From NCBI GenBank assembly GCA_032821775.1, contig JAVLRN010000005.1, forward strand, positions 1,984,001 to 2,048,000: 64,000 nucleotides of DNA, read 5' to 3'. The notes under the pieces were generated by a model, which did no database searches, was not told the DNA's origin, and saw only the letters and a program-made list of their open reading frames with translations. Below are positions 49,737 through 61,849 of this stretch, piece by piece (the stretch's first letter is position 1; each line of letters opens with the position of its first letter). The position numbers were made by a program, and so were the translations under genes. The stretch comes from Sanguinoderma infundibulare (Eukaryota; Basidiomycota; Agaricomycetes; Polyporales; Polyporaceae).

Positions 49737-52590
49737 CTACTGCGTACGGAGCCGCTTCGCACCTATGAACTAAGGTTAGCGGAGTAAATAGAGCGAGAAC
49801 AGGAAGGAGACGCACTCGGAGAGCTCGCGGCAGTGTCGAAATCATCGTCGTCAAAGTCGTCGAGGTCAACCTCCTCGTATGCGCGTTTGGATACGGCGCT
49901 CGCAAGAGTGGCGGTCGAGCTCTTGCGCGACAACGTGTTTGTGGTCTGTTCCGGTCTTGCGTTGTCAAGAGAGGAAAGGGTATCAGCTTCGTCCCAGTTG
50001 TCGTACAGACCATCTTCGTCTTCCTCTCCCGCTTCTAGCAGTGCGTTGGTTCTTTCAAGGCCGGCATTGTCGGTTTCCAGATCTCGAACAGAAGTCAATT
50101 TGCGGCAAAACCTGGGTAATATAAAATAACTTACTTCGCAATATATCTTCCTCTGTGTATGCTTCTGACGTCGGGTGAAGCGGGTCTTCGACACCAGTCT
50201 CGGGAACTAGAGGACACGTTAGTCTAGACTCCAGCACAGACATTGTTGACCATACCGTCGGTGCTGTTGGGTTGCTCGTGCGCATCAGTATAGGGATTGG
50301 TGTGCAAACCGGTATCGTTGAATTGATGTCCTGCAATGGGAGTGAGTGTTCACATATCACCTGCGGAGACGATGAACGCACCTTCGTGTTCTCCAACCAC
50401 CCCAGTGGGGACATCGCGCTTGAAGTCGTTCTCGTCCTGAGAAAGTTCTAGCTGATCGTCGGTGGCGCCAATGTGAGGGTAGGCCACATCTTTCGTCATG
50501 CCGCCCACGTCCCCTGGAAGATCCTCGCCGAATTCATCTTCGTCGTCTGGGTATTCAGCATGCTCGCTGTAGTCACCGCCTTCCTCAGCTGTGGCATATT
50601 CATGCACTTCGTCAGCGTCATAAGTCCCGATCTCGCCTTCCTCGTCGGCATCTGCATCTGCGCTCACGCTCCCATCCTCCACTGCCTTCCTCTCCGCGGC
50701 TTCCAATTGCAATACCGGGTCCACGTCTGTCACGACATTTCGCACTGCTGCCGTACGATGTCCTTCTTGCAACGGCCCCCCAATCTCTCCCTTCGCTTCA
50801 TCGCCAGTTGCCGTTGCTGAGTACTCTTGCTCGGCGTCCTCCGCAGCGGCGTCCTCCTCCTTGGGCTCATGTACGGCACCATCAGCGCGTTCTTCGTTGT
50901 ACTCCGGCAGAGGCTCCTGAGAAACGTCGCCTTCATAATGGTATTGCTCAGCGGCTTCAGCGACCTGTTGTACGTCATGCTCTACATATCCTGAATGTAC
51001 CATGAGCATCATTGTCGAGGTGACGGGAATACAACGACCTTACCTTGTTCATACTGATCCGTAGTGGAAGCCTCGGCGTGAGTTCCTCCTTCTTCCCCGA
51101 TGTTCAAGCGAGATACCTGGTCGCGAAGCATGTTGTAGCGCATCACGAAACGAGGGGCGAAGACCTTGAGACGAAGCCTAAGCGGCCCACCCAAATCAGA
51201 CCCGTCATGAATCACGTTCAACTCATGTAGGGTGACTTCATGAGTGTATACATTATCCTGTAGACCAGTCAGCAATCTGGTTCCATGAATATACGTCGGA
51301 AGAGGAGCGTACCTCAGAAATCGAAAGCTGGAGATCGTAGGCGTCCAGTACCAATTCGGCCTCGGCGAAATCAGGCATGCTATGTATGCATTGTTCTTGG
51401 CGGAGAGCCGTGAAGACGGCAGAAAGCGGTTCATAGTACAAAGTAGGTCGCTCCTGTAGGAGAAGGCGAAGGGCATGTCCCGTGTCCGGCTGAGCACTGC
51501 TAGAAGGACTCTGTCGCGTACTGGAAGCCGGGAAGTTGAAGAGACAGCATTCCCCGGACTCCGCACAGGGAGGTAGGGACAGGAGTACAGCAGGAGGGGG
51601 GTCGATATAAACGCCATCTGAAATCTCGTGGGGGTCGTTGCCGTCCAGAGCATCAGCATTAGCCGACTCGTCGACGGCGTACGTGCCAGGGTCCTGATCC
51701 TCCGCGGCGACAAGGTGGTCTGCACCATGGTCGTCGTGATGGACGGCGTCCGAGTGCGCAGAATGATCGTGCTGCAACAGGAACACATCGTCAACGATCT
51801 GCTGACCAGCCGCATCTTGTGGGCCCGCCACCTCTACGGGTTCGAGATGGCCAAAAGTCGCCGCGGAAGGTTCAGCCACCGGAACGCCGCCGTCGACGGG
51901 AGCGGATGCGTCGTCAACCACACGAGTCTCTGGGAGGGCTGCGGTAGGAGGCGTTGCGTCCGATCCGTGAGCTACGAGCGAGCCATGGTCCACTATGACC
52001 GTTGCATCGACATGACCGCTAGGAAGAGTAGACTCGACCACAGCGATAACGTCGGATTCGGCGGGGACCTCCACGAATGTGGTATGCGGGTCGAGTAGTG
52101 GTACCAGCGCAGGGCCATCCGACGATGGAATATGCATGATCTCCGCGTCTTCCACACGCACGTGTGTGACAGAGGCGAAGTCGTGGTCGTCGACAGGGAG
52201 AGGCGAAGCGACCTGCGAAATGTCGTAGACCTCGATGTCCTGGATCTCCGGACCATCGTAAACCGCGCCTTCGTCGGCCATTTCGTATTCGGTGATGGGC
52301 TCATCGTCGTCATCGCCCATCTCAATCTCGATTCCACCCTGCTCGTAATGGAATGTAGCAGCATCTGCCGCGAAACCATCGTCGCCCATACTTGCCTCGA
52401 CAGAGAGCCAAGAGTCTGTCGTGGTTGCCATGCCGGGGTACATGGAGATGTCGATATCGCCACAGTCTGGCATCGGAGCGTCGAGTGTTTCTGCCATTGT
52501 CGACATGTCGTTGAAGAGAATGGAAATAGGTGAGGGTAAAGCCAGAAGCTCAGTGAAAGTGGAGAGGAGAGGGGCAGCAGCAGGGCGCAC
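49737..52590 (-). CDS. Conserved-looking acidic protein, probably nuclear, unknown function
   Basis: First exon 52590-51313 starts MRPAAAPLLSTFTELL; Met at 52506 or 52497 (MAETLDAPMPDC) is equally possible. The next exons begin at 51257 and 50990, and several small ones lead to the end. The first 300 residues are extremely acidic and low complexity. A globular segment follows (RPTLYYEPLSAVFTALRQ, ELVLDAYDLQLSISEDN, GPLRLRLKVFAPRFVMRYNM), then another acidic stretch. Splicing the last intron to acceptor TTCATAG gives the basic end AKRLRTQ, a likely nuclear signal. The globular part looks under constraint, but I recognise no named domain. The adjacent Pol III gene is divergent and 180 bp away. 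Confidence 0.75.
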
Positions 52591-52770
52591 GGCTTGTGCG
52601 CTAGTTTAGGGCAGGCTTGCGGCTGACTTCGCAAATTCGAGGCTGTCCCGGCCGCAAGCCTGACTCCAGTCCGCCAAATTGCACTGCTCAGGCACCTCTT
52701 CCACTCGCTGCCGCTTTCATTCTCACTGGCGGCATTGACTGTCTTTCCTATGCTCTCATAATCACACACA

Positions 52771-54944
52771 ATGGCGGACGCAGACACCGCTCGCCTGTGC
52801 ACAGAAATTGTGCGATCGGTCTTCGGACCTTTGACCGCCGTGAGTATTTGCATTGGTTTTCTTGGAATGTTGACAGTGCTGACCTGTTTCGATACAGACG
52901 GTTGCCTCCGTCTTACTAACCCATGGTCGACTCGGACTCCAGCAGCTAGTCCGGTTCTCGAAACTCAAGCCGCGGATCGTCCGAGCTTCCATTCTTGTTC
53001 TCATACAACATAACTTATTATGGCACGCACAATCCGACGACGAAGGCGAGGTTTTCGAGGTCAATGCGGACGAATGTCTGATGAGGTTGCGCTATGGACG
53101 ATATGTCTGGTTAGCAGAGCAGCTGTACGGTAGAGCGGTGGGTTCTTTACAGGTCACACCTGTACCATATTCTTATGTCCTTTCACTAGGGCGGGGAAAT
53201 TGTACAACTAATCCTAGACCACGGGAAACTTCGTCCACCCGATATTGTATCTCACCTGTCCATCTACGACCCCATCAAAGGTACGCCGCTTGCGGTCCTA
53301 TATGCGTGTGCTGAGATAACAGTCGTTTTAGGCCCAGCCGTTGTTTCTCAAACCCTATATAAGCTGGTAGAAGCAACCTATTTGAAGCCGTCAACCGTCA
53401 TTTCACATCTGTCCCCTCGCGACAAGTGCATACGATACGAAGCGGAGGAAAAGAGGAAAATTGCTGGTTTTCCTACAGCGAAGGAGCTGCGTGAAGCCAA
53501 GGAGGTCGCTGAAGCCAGGCTGAAACGAGAGGAAGAGGAGGCGGAACAAGTTGGCATGGTGAGTTTTCCTCTATCGCTTAGCCCGCGGCAGACGATGATA
53601 TGCATAGGTTGCAGAAGCGAAAAGCTAAGGAGCAGTCCTACAAGCCTTCCAAGGTAGGCTTCTGTGACGTACAATCCGATGCAGACGCTAAACAGCATCA
53701 CAAAGCGCAAAGCCGTTGAGGAGGACACGGAGGTTGACGTGAGTCTCATACTCCATACGACAAGCGATTTTTTGATCTGAAGTCAAGTGTAGAATGGGGT
53801 CTACTTTCGCGTGAACAACGAACGATTCAACGTGCACATAAGGAACAAGGTCAGCTGGGCAAGTAGTGCGTCCGACTCTCAGCTAACCAACGCATAAACA
53901 GCTCATTGAAACCACGGCGTCCGAGCGTTTCAACCAGTGCACTGGTTTGGTCCTTCGGGCCTCTCTGAAGGCAACCGAATCGAAACAACGCAAGCTGTCA
54001 GACGTCCGTTCTGGTGGGAGTTCTGGCTGCGCGTAACCTAAAACTATTACTGAATCAGTCATCGCAGATCCAACGTCGCTTGCCAACATAGCAATGCATC
54101 TACCAGATGACATCGACCTATCGACGGGACTTGTACTCCAGTCGTCCAAGAAGCCACCCACGATGACGTTGATGAAGGAATACCTCGGCATCCTCGCGTC
54201 TGCTGATAACCCGACTCCTGCAGGGCGTTCTGCCTCCTTCGTCTCTCTGAGCGGATCTAAGGTCCAGGTTGAGTTCGAGATCATAGCCAGACGACTACGC
54301 CGGCGTGTTCTAGAAGCTATAGCCCGAGAACGACACGGTGACGAAGGCGTGCGAATCATACGACTGCTGCTGGACACCGGTATGATGGACGAGAAACAGG
54401 TGAGCGCAGCGTCCTGACAGTATTGCTGGAGAGTGTCTTTTAACTGCTAGCCACAGATCTCCAAGGTCGGCATGATGGCTCCAAAGGACGTCCGACCTTT
54501 ATTGTCATCCATGTCTGCCGAGTCTCTTGTTAGCCTGCAAGAGGTCCCCAAGAGCGCTGACCGCAATCCGACGCGTATGTTCTACCTGTGGTACGTCTGA
54601 TTGTTGGCATATGTCGTTGCGGTCCATTTCATTTTAGTGCGGTTAGGTATGTCGACCTGCAAAAGGCCTACAATGTTCTCCTCGGAAATTTGTACAAGAC
54701 ATTGTACAACATCGCCGCTCGTAGGCAGGCTGAGCAAGACGAACCGAACCTCAGGGCGGTACTGGAAAAGCGACAACGGAGCGATGTGAGCCAAGACGAG
54801 GAGCGGCTGTTGACTCGAAACGAGCGAGAGTTGCTTGCGCAATGGGAGAAGAAGAGAGAGAAGCTGACGGTGCTGGAGATGCGAGTGGAGGAGGCTGTCT
54901 TCATTTTGCGCGACCTAGGTACATTCGCGGTCAATGAAGATTGA
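52771..54944 (+). CDS. RPC82: DNA-directed RNA polymerase III subunit RPC82 (C82/RPC3)
   Basis: Subunit of the Pol III-specific C82-C34-C31 trimer that acts in initiation on tRNA and 5S genes. Starts MADADTARLCTEIVRSVFG. Stacked winged helices are visible: LTHGRLGLQQLVRFSKLKP, LIQHNLLWH, GEIVQLILDHGKLRPPDIV and LVEATYLKP. A Lys/Glu-rich helix follows (KELREAKEVAEARLKREEEE), and the C-terminal part includes MDEKQISKVGMMAPKDVRPL and a final coiled coil (RNERELLAQWEKKREKL). About a dozen short exons; estimated length 500-560 aa, near the human RPC62. The three small exons around 53605-53850 are inferred from frame only. Confidence 0.92.
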
Positions 54945-55422
54945 CATGGACTTCAAACTGCCTCGTGTGCGCACATCAGTTCGTTGAAGCAAGACACAAC
55001 ATAAGTGGGGCTATAGCATAACAAGTTTAATGAAAGTGCTCGTAGCTGTCAAGCGTTCTAGCTGGATTGGCGGCAGCGCGGCACCCTTGTCCATATACAG
55101 GGAAGGAAAGAGGGGCAAAGAAAGGACAATAGGGCAATGGGCACTGGCCGTTTGTCGTGCACGGGGCACGCATGGGCGCTCGCATGAGGCCATGGGACGC
55201 GTTCAACGACGAAATAAGGTTTGCTGTAAACAAAACGCGTCAGGCCCGCACGTGACACGCGTCGCGCGCGTCCATATAAGAAGGCGCCGCTCCGGACACT
55301 TCGCCACCAATTCTCTCAAAGCTCGCCTCCCCTCACTTTGCGCTTGCGCCCGTTATCTCCCACCAACCCCGACCTCCACCCATCCCCTCTTCCCTTACAC
55401 CCTCTCACTCTACCTCATTGCA
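54945..55422. promoter_or_regulatory. Histone H1 upstream region
   Basis: About 480 bp between RPC82 and the histone H1 start. It contains a GC-rich tract with GCACGTGACACGCGTCGCGCGCG ending about 55270, the TATA box described separately, and a CT-rich leader (CCTCTCACTCTACC) just before the ATG. Confidence 0.55.
55273..55280 (+). promoter_or_regulatory. TATA box of histone H1
   Basis: CATATAAG sits 143-150 bp before the H1 ATG and just downstream of a GC-rich CACGTG-containing tract. It is followed by a CT-rich leader, the arrangement of a strongly expressed fungal gene. Motif only. Confidence 0.55.
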
Positions 55423-56458
55423 ATGGCTACCACACCGAAGTCCACTGCCTCAGAGAAGCCCAAGTCCACTGCGGAGAAACCCAAGTCTACCGACAAGCCC
55501 AAGTCTGCCGCAGCCGAGAGGCCCAAATCGACGAGAAAGTCTGCCGAGAAGTCGGCTGAGAAGAAGACTGCCACTAAGGCTGCGAAACCTGCTGGCATCA
55601 AGAAGCCGAAGATTGCTGCTCCCAAGAAAGCCAAGCCCACGAAGCCTGCGGACGATGGCAAGGCACACCCGACCTGGAAGGACATGGTTAAGGTGCGTCG
55701 TACTCTTGTATGTTTGGTCGTCGCATGGTGTTCATCTTCGGTGTAGAAGTGCATCGTCGATGCCAAGGAGCGGGGAGGCGTTTCGCGTCCCCTTCTTAAG
55801 AAGGTGTGTTCTTGAGGCTCGTCGTAACCACCACTGGGTATTCATGGCTATGACGCAGATGATTCTCGAACAATATGGTCTCGATGTCACCAACGATAAG
55901 GTCGAGTCTTCTCGTTTTACCCGTGCAATCCAGAACGGTGTAGAGGACGGCACATTCGCCTTGCCCAAGGGCCCCTCTGGCAAGGTCAAGCTTGCTCCGA
56001 AGCCCAAGCCGGCACCCACCAACGAGGTACGCGCATTTCACATCTGCGTCGTGTCTCATTTTAACATCACGTATAGAATGCTGCCCCTGCCCCCGCCCCC
56101 GCAAAGAAGGCTGCACCTGCCAAGAAGGCTGCTGCCACCAAGAAAGCTTCTGCGCCTGCAGTGAAGAAGGCACCCGCCAAAACGGCAAAGACGGCCAAAG
56201 CCAAGGCGACGACTAAGAAGACCAGCACCGCGAAGACTGTCGAAAAGAAGGTACGCGTTGCGTTTCATGACCTCTGGTTTTCGTTACTCACTTTGAATAC
56301 CTCAGAAGACTGCAGCGAAGGCAGCTGCAACGAAGGCTACCAAGACAAAGTCAACCGCGTCCAAGCCTGCGTCTAAGCCACGAGCGAAGAAGGTATATCT
56401 TTCTCCTTTCCCAGTGCTTGGATAAAGCTGACAAGTATCTTGGTAGGCTACTGCATGA
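55423..56458 (+). CDS. HHO1: Linker histone H1
   Basis: Binds linker DNA and compacts chromatin. Six exons (55423-55692, 55747-55803, 55859-56026, 56077-56250, 56306-56392, 56447-56458) give 255 aa. A Lys/Ser/Pro/Thr-rich N-terminal tail of ~78 residues contains repeated E-K-P-K-S-T units. The winged-helix H15 domain follows (PTWKDMVKKCIVDAKERGG, QYGLDVTNDKVESSRFTR, DGTFALPKGPSGKVKL), and then a Lys/Ala-rich C-terminal tail. The last exon encodes only Ala-Thr-Ala and the stop. The lone H15 domain and tails identify it with little doubt. Confidence 0.95.
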
Positions 56459-58693
56459 TATGCTTCGGGGTCTTCTCTTGTCATCTATCTTATTAGTTCC
56501 TGCATGTTTTGTTCTGTCGCGTACTATGTTCCCACCGTGTACTAGTATATCTCTACCGTACTGTGATGTCTCTATATCTGATCTCGAATCAATGGACGTA
56601 CGATTGCTGCCTTGCAATTTGGGGCGAGTGACATTTGACATAACCTCATCCCCCACCGGAAGTCGCAGGCCCATGAGACGATGGCCTCGAGGCTCCCACA
56701 AACGCGACGCGTCGCGGTCATGTGATACATCTGGATCACGCGATCCACTCAATCACGACTGCCTAAGTTCCTCCAGAGTCCAAAATCCACAGTAATAATC
56801 AATGAGGAGCAACTAGATGTTTGAGGTGGTGCCTGTGGTGTCTTGCACAACCAATTGACGGGCAACGAGAGGAAAGAAGCGCAGATTCGACAGCTGAAGC
56901 CTGCGTTTTAAATTCAGTTACATTTCTACTTACTGTTCGAAATCGCCAGAAATCGTTAGGATGGCAAGGACCTCATTTTCAACATCATCGACCATGACCA
57001 CATCGACTCGATCTTGCTTTGCGATTGCGCCTCGATGTCGACTACTCTCCATTCCGAATTTCCCTGCAGACTTAAACTGGATGCTAGGACGATCAGGAGA
57101 CGAGGACGCATTCCTTTTTACCCCTCGGCGACCCAACTGGCAACCTCAGCAAACCAGGTGGTTACCTTTATCCCGAAGGTCTGTTCAGGCGCATGATGTT
57201 TCTGGCTTGCTTCCAAAAAAGGAGGATAGGGCGAAGCGGTCTCACTGCCGTGAGCAGTGTGCAGGAGTGACGGTGAGCAGCGGTGGAGGCGGGCGGTGCT
57301 GTTAGAATGGAGGACACGGTATCGCAAGATTCGGTGCTCGCAATAACACAGGGCGGGATGAATCGTTTTGGGTGGTCATTGAGGAGACGACGATGGTGAA
57401 ATCATCGTTCCTCTGGTATGTTCACTGGGACTTTGTCGATATCCTGACCGTTGACATGGTCAGTGTTCTCGATGTGCAGGGTGCATGTCGATCGTCATTC
57501 CGGCCTGGAGTCCGGACGACGACTGCTTTGACTGAATACGCATGGAGCACAGTCAGGACAGGAGCTCCGGTACGCTGTCCGAGTTGAGGCGGCCGAACCT
57601 TCCAGTACGTATGTTCCGTGAGTTGGTTTCAACTTACCAAAGCTTGCTCATATCATCCTCCTGTCTCAGCGCAGACCTTGTGTTTTCCTCATGTCACCGT
57701 CTTTGTGCGGCTACTCGTTTACGGGTGCTTAGCCGTTTATGAGGCGGACCGTAGGCCGAGGCATGAACGTGACCTGACGCTGGAGTGACGCCTCGATCGA
57801 CGATCGCTTTCTGGCAGCGAGAGGGCAGGAGAGGGCCCGAACACCACCGAAGAAATGCATTCAATCAAGGGGGATGACAGTGGAGGACGGGAACAGACGG
57901 AGGACACGCCGGTGGGTGAGTGCACAATGGCACCAGTGGTTAATTGAACGATTTTGCAATCTTGTTGTCGCGAACATAGGAATCTGATTGTCCAATTGTA
58001 GGGGTGGGGACGTACGGGGGGTTCCGCGGCAGCGAAGCGTCGCTCTGGCAAGATCCCGTTATCGGTCGCCGAGACATCCAAGATGGTAAGGTTCCGAAGA
58101 TGCAAGACGCAACGTAGGGACAAGTAGAAGGAGGTGGAGTCCTTTGTTCGCGGCGACGTGCGGGGCGGGGACCAAATCTCGCATCAAGCGGATAGGCAGA
58201 CTAGTGCCGGAGGTGAGTGGTACGTTGGCAACTCAGGGCGGGCGGAGGGTGACATAACATCTTGATGCTTCGCGAACAGCCAGCAAGTTTGGCTAAACAG
58301 AGGTAATGGTGCTGGGATCGCCAGCATTGTCCATTCTGCGCAGACCGCGCTCGGAGTGGAGTGTGGCGGGACGTATGGCGTTGTAGAGGGCGCGGCCGGG
58401 GAGGGTGTGCACGGCGGGGCAGAGGCGGCAGGGAGTGGGCGCCTGACGGGCGTTTTAGGTTGCGTCATCTAGATCGGAGCTGCGGCCATCAAGGGCAGAG
58501 GCTAGCTCGAATTAGGCACGCTGGGTCGACGGTTACCGTTAGGGTCTCAGAAGCGCGTGCGGTCTTCCTTTCTCTTCAACTTGCTCTCCCCCCACCACCC
58601 TCCCCTCCCGTCCCCTCCTAACTGCTCTCCCCTCCCCACTCTCGCTGGTCGACGCCCCCCAAGCTTGTTTCTTCATGGTCCCCGGCCCCTCTC
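56459..58693. other. 2.2 kb gap between histone H1 and the GDS1-like regulator
   Basis: No gene can be supported. Two minus-strand frames look partly coding: 56930-57136 (KQDRVDVVMVDDVENEVLA) and 58184-58468 (MTQPKTPVRRPLPAAS). Neither joins to other exons. The right end (58560-58690) is a strongly CT-rich tract, the probable transcription start area of the downstream regulator, which may have a long leader. Such a large gap is unusual for this window. Confidence 0.45.
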
Positions 58694-61600
58694 ATGTTCA
58701 CTCCCATCCTCCCCGCGCCCTCACAGCACGCGTCCGCCAACCACCAGTATGAGACCAGAATTCGGTCAAACTCCGCCATCAAGCCCTCCGTCCGCCTTCG
58801 TCCGCCCCCCGATGTGCCACCGGCCCCGCCCAGACGCGTCAAACCCATGCCAAGTTCCAAGGCAAAGCAGGCCGCAGCTGAATCATCTCCCGACCCCGAA
58901 CCCGTCTTTCCCCCGTTCCCTCCCCTGCATGTCACTCTGCACGCCGACGACGCGAGCAGCAAGGTCTTCCTCGCAATTGGACGTTCCCTCATGGCTGTTG
59001 TCAGTGTTTCTCCTTCGCTCGTCGTTCAAATGTATGCTTATGTCCGCTTCGTTCCAGGACAACCGTGCTACCACTGTGAAGGACCTCGCCGAGCTATGCA
59101 TGAAGTATGGGTTGATATGCCAGAAGTGCGTCATGCTCCCTCTATCGATTTGAACACTCATTGACCGCATGTATCCACCGATTTCAGCTTATCCGCTGCT
59201 GGTCAAGCTATCACGACCTTCATCCGAAATCACCTCCAGCGCTGTGATGCCCAACAGGATCAACCGCTCCTCCTCCGCCACATCATGTCGGGCACGCCGT
59301 CCGACGACGAACTGGTCGCTGGCTTATATTCCCGCGTCGGTGGCGCACACTGTACGCAAGCCGAAGGTGAAAACCGCCTCACCAATTTCCGCCGCGGCAC
59401 CATGGTCTGGTACCTCAGCAAGGCTGCCGGTGCCCCCTGCCCATTCTCTCGCGCAGGCATTCGACTGTGCGACTATAACGAGAATGGCAAGGTCGGCGTG
59501 CCGATCAATGCAGGACGCGAGAAGAAACGGGAGCGCGACAGGTTGCGAAAGGCGGCACAAGCCGCGGGCCAGAAGCGGAAGCGTCTCTTGCGGTCCTGTG
59601 CTGACAAGGTTCCGGAGTCACTTTCTGATTCTTCGGATGACGAAGAGAAGAGGCCACCCAAGGTCAAACTCACGCTCAGACTGAAACCGTCCCTCACGTC
59701 CACCCCGAGCGCGTCCTCCTCCGATTTGCCTGTGTCGCAATCACGCGCGGGGAGTTTACCAGGTCTGCACCCCATCGACGTCGACCATGACGCAGAAGCC
59801 GAGCAGTCTGACACTGACTCGATGTCTGTCGACTCGGACGGAGAAGACTCGGTAACTTCCTTGTCTCCGTCTCCCTCCTGCTCTACCGCCATGCCCACCG
59901 CGTATTATGCGCCTATGCCTGGCTTCCGCTCGTCCTTCTCCCCGGACCCTCCTTTGCATCTTGAAGCCCGTCGACGTTCGCCGTCTGTCCCTTGCAGCGT
60001 ATTTTCGGGGTCTCCACCGCCAGATTCCGAGGAAGAAGACGAGGACTTCCATATTACCATGACAGGCGCTCGGCGCTTGTCCGTGGGACGTCTCCGCACT
60101 CCGCTCGAAGACGACGACTCTGCCTGGGAAGACGAGTTTTTCGGCGAGTTTGACGCTGATGCAGACACTCAGTGGGAGAGCCCAGGCCCTCGTTCTCCTT
60201 CTGCCCAACTCGAAGATGATGTTGTGGTCAAGGAAGAGCCGACAGACGTCCGTGGACTCTTGGACGCTTGGGAGCACCTGGATAACCCTGCGACAGACCT
60301 GAAGGTGATAGATGTTGTTGCGCAAGCTGCCGCCGCCGAGCGCCAGGCGGAGCAGTCCTTGTCAGATGATTTCGCAGCGTGGTCCTGGCCAAGCATGCAT
60401 CCGGAAGAATCCGTGCCCATCAAGCAGGAAGACGTTGAGACCAATCTGTTCTTTATGGAGAACGATCCTAACCCACCGCCCGAGTCGTTTTCCCCCATCA
60501 TTCCTTTCGACCCGTGCGAGTCTCCGGTGGAGGAATGTCTGCTTAACGTCTACACAGCTACCCCAGCTTACGAACTCCAGTGGAGGGACGTGGAAATTCT
60601 CGGTCCTGATAGCGTCAAGCCCCACGACCTCGATGATGGGGCGTGGCATGAGTACCGTTGCATGCGGGCCGTCTCCCCAGAAGGACGGGTACAGTCTTCA
60701 TCCCCTGAACCGTCTACTGCCGCCGCCCCTTCGCCCTCCCCATCTCCGAGGCTCTCACGCCGTGCCCTTACCCCTCTGGATGTTCAGTCCCCAGGTGTGG
60801 CAACGCGTATAGGGCAGGGAAGACTTCCGTCGATCTCTTCTCCCTCCCTGATCGCGTCCTTGACTTCCCTTTGTCTTCAGACCCCGGCTGCACCTGCGCC
60901 GCCTGCGTCGAGCCACGCTCCGGCTCCGCAGCTGTTGGAGGGTCCGCTGTCGTCACAATACACCACCGAAGACAAGCAACTTGTGGTTCACACCATCATA
61001 CCCTCCGTTCCCGCTATTCTGGCAACCCAGTTCGAAGGTGCGGCGATTGTGGAATCAAATCTGATCACGGGAACTGACATTTTTTGGTCATTATCAGGTG
61101 TCGCTGTATATCAGTTGACATGGGGTTCATCAACGCTTCTCCGACGAGTAGACACCGACTTCGTAAACGTCTCCCCGATCTCGCAACGCCTCGGCGATGC
61201 TCTTCCAGCGGCGCCGAATGCCGTGGTCATCACCGCAGGGTCGCCGCTTGTTTGCGGTACCTGGGTTCCTCTTACTGTGGCGCGAGACGTTGCGAAGGAG
61301 GAGTCTGCGTTGGCAACATTCCTATTGGACGACCTGCGTTCGCTCTTCCCTGATGCCATTCATACCTTGCAACCTGCCGACGGTCCCCAAACAACACATC
61401 CTCAGTTTGGACATCAGTTCCAGTCGGCATCAGAGGCGAGACGCCTAAGCATGACTTCCCACCGGCTGGAGTTACCTCCGCGAGAATTTGAGGTCTCGTG
61501 GGAGGATCATCTCTCCACGCACCCACCCTTCATACTCGCCACTGCTGCCCTTGACGGACACCGCCCAGCAGTTGAGGAGATACCAGCTGTGGTCGAGACT

Positions 61601-61849
61601 CCCCTCAGCCCAACGGAGGAGGAGATGTTCCACTCCCTCTGCGCCGCGCCGGAATGGGAACCGTCCCCAATGGAGGAATCCTGTCTGGACCAATCTGGAG
61701 ACGCTTCCACGACGGCGGTATCACCGATCGACATGATGGACAGTGTTCAGGAGCGGCCTCTCCGGCGATCCAAGCGTGTGGCCAACGCGGCCGCGACACG
61801 TTCTCGCACGCGGTCCAGCAGAAGAGGCTCTCGCACGTCGCTTTCGTAA
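58694..61849 (+). CDS. Large transcription regulator: GDS1-like winged helix plus KilA-N/APSES-like segment
   Basis: Exons 58694-58999, 59058-59125 and 59188-61849 give 1,011 aa. Residues ~75-240 (VTLHADDASSKVFLAIGRSL, TVKDLAELCMKYGLICQNLS, GQAITTFIRNHLQRC, RRGTMVWYLSKAAGAPCPFS) look like the fungal GDS1-type winged helix. A basic REKKRERDRLRKAAQAAGQK stretch follows, which could bind DNA or serve as a nuclear signal. Most of the middle is Ser/Pro/Asp/Glu-rich and disordered. Near residue 740-830, AVYQLTWGSSTLLRRVDTDF, VNVSPISQRLG and GTWVPLTVARDVA resemble the KilA-N/APSES fold (R-R-x-D-x-x-x-x-N... GTW-P). The end has a basic RRSKRVAN...RSRTRSS tail. Assignment of both domains is by resemblance only. 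Confidence 0.75.

Noticed and set aside
51993..52853. 286-residue minus-strand frame, Ser/Arg/Trp-rich
   Set aside because: Alternative frame of the acidic-protein gene; long only because GC-rich repeats lack stops.
57737..58468. Two minus-strand frames (128 and 94 residues) as a possible gene
   Set aside because: Pro/Ser/Arg-rich, no splice join, no recognisable motif, and they overlap the probable promoter of the downstream regulator.
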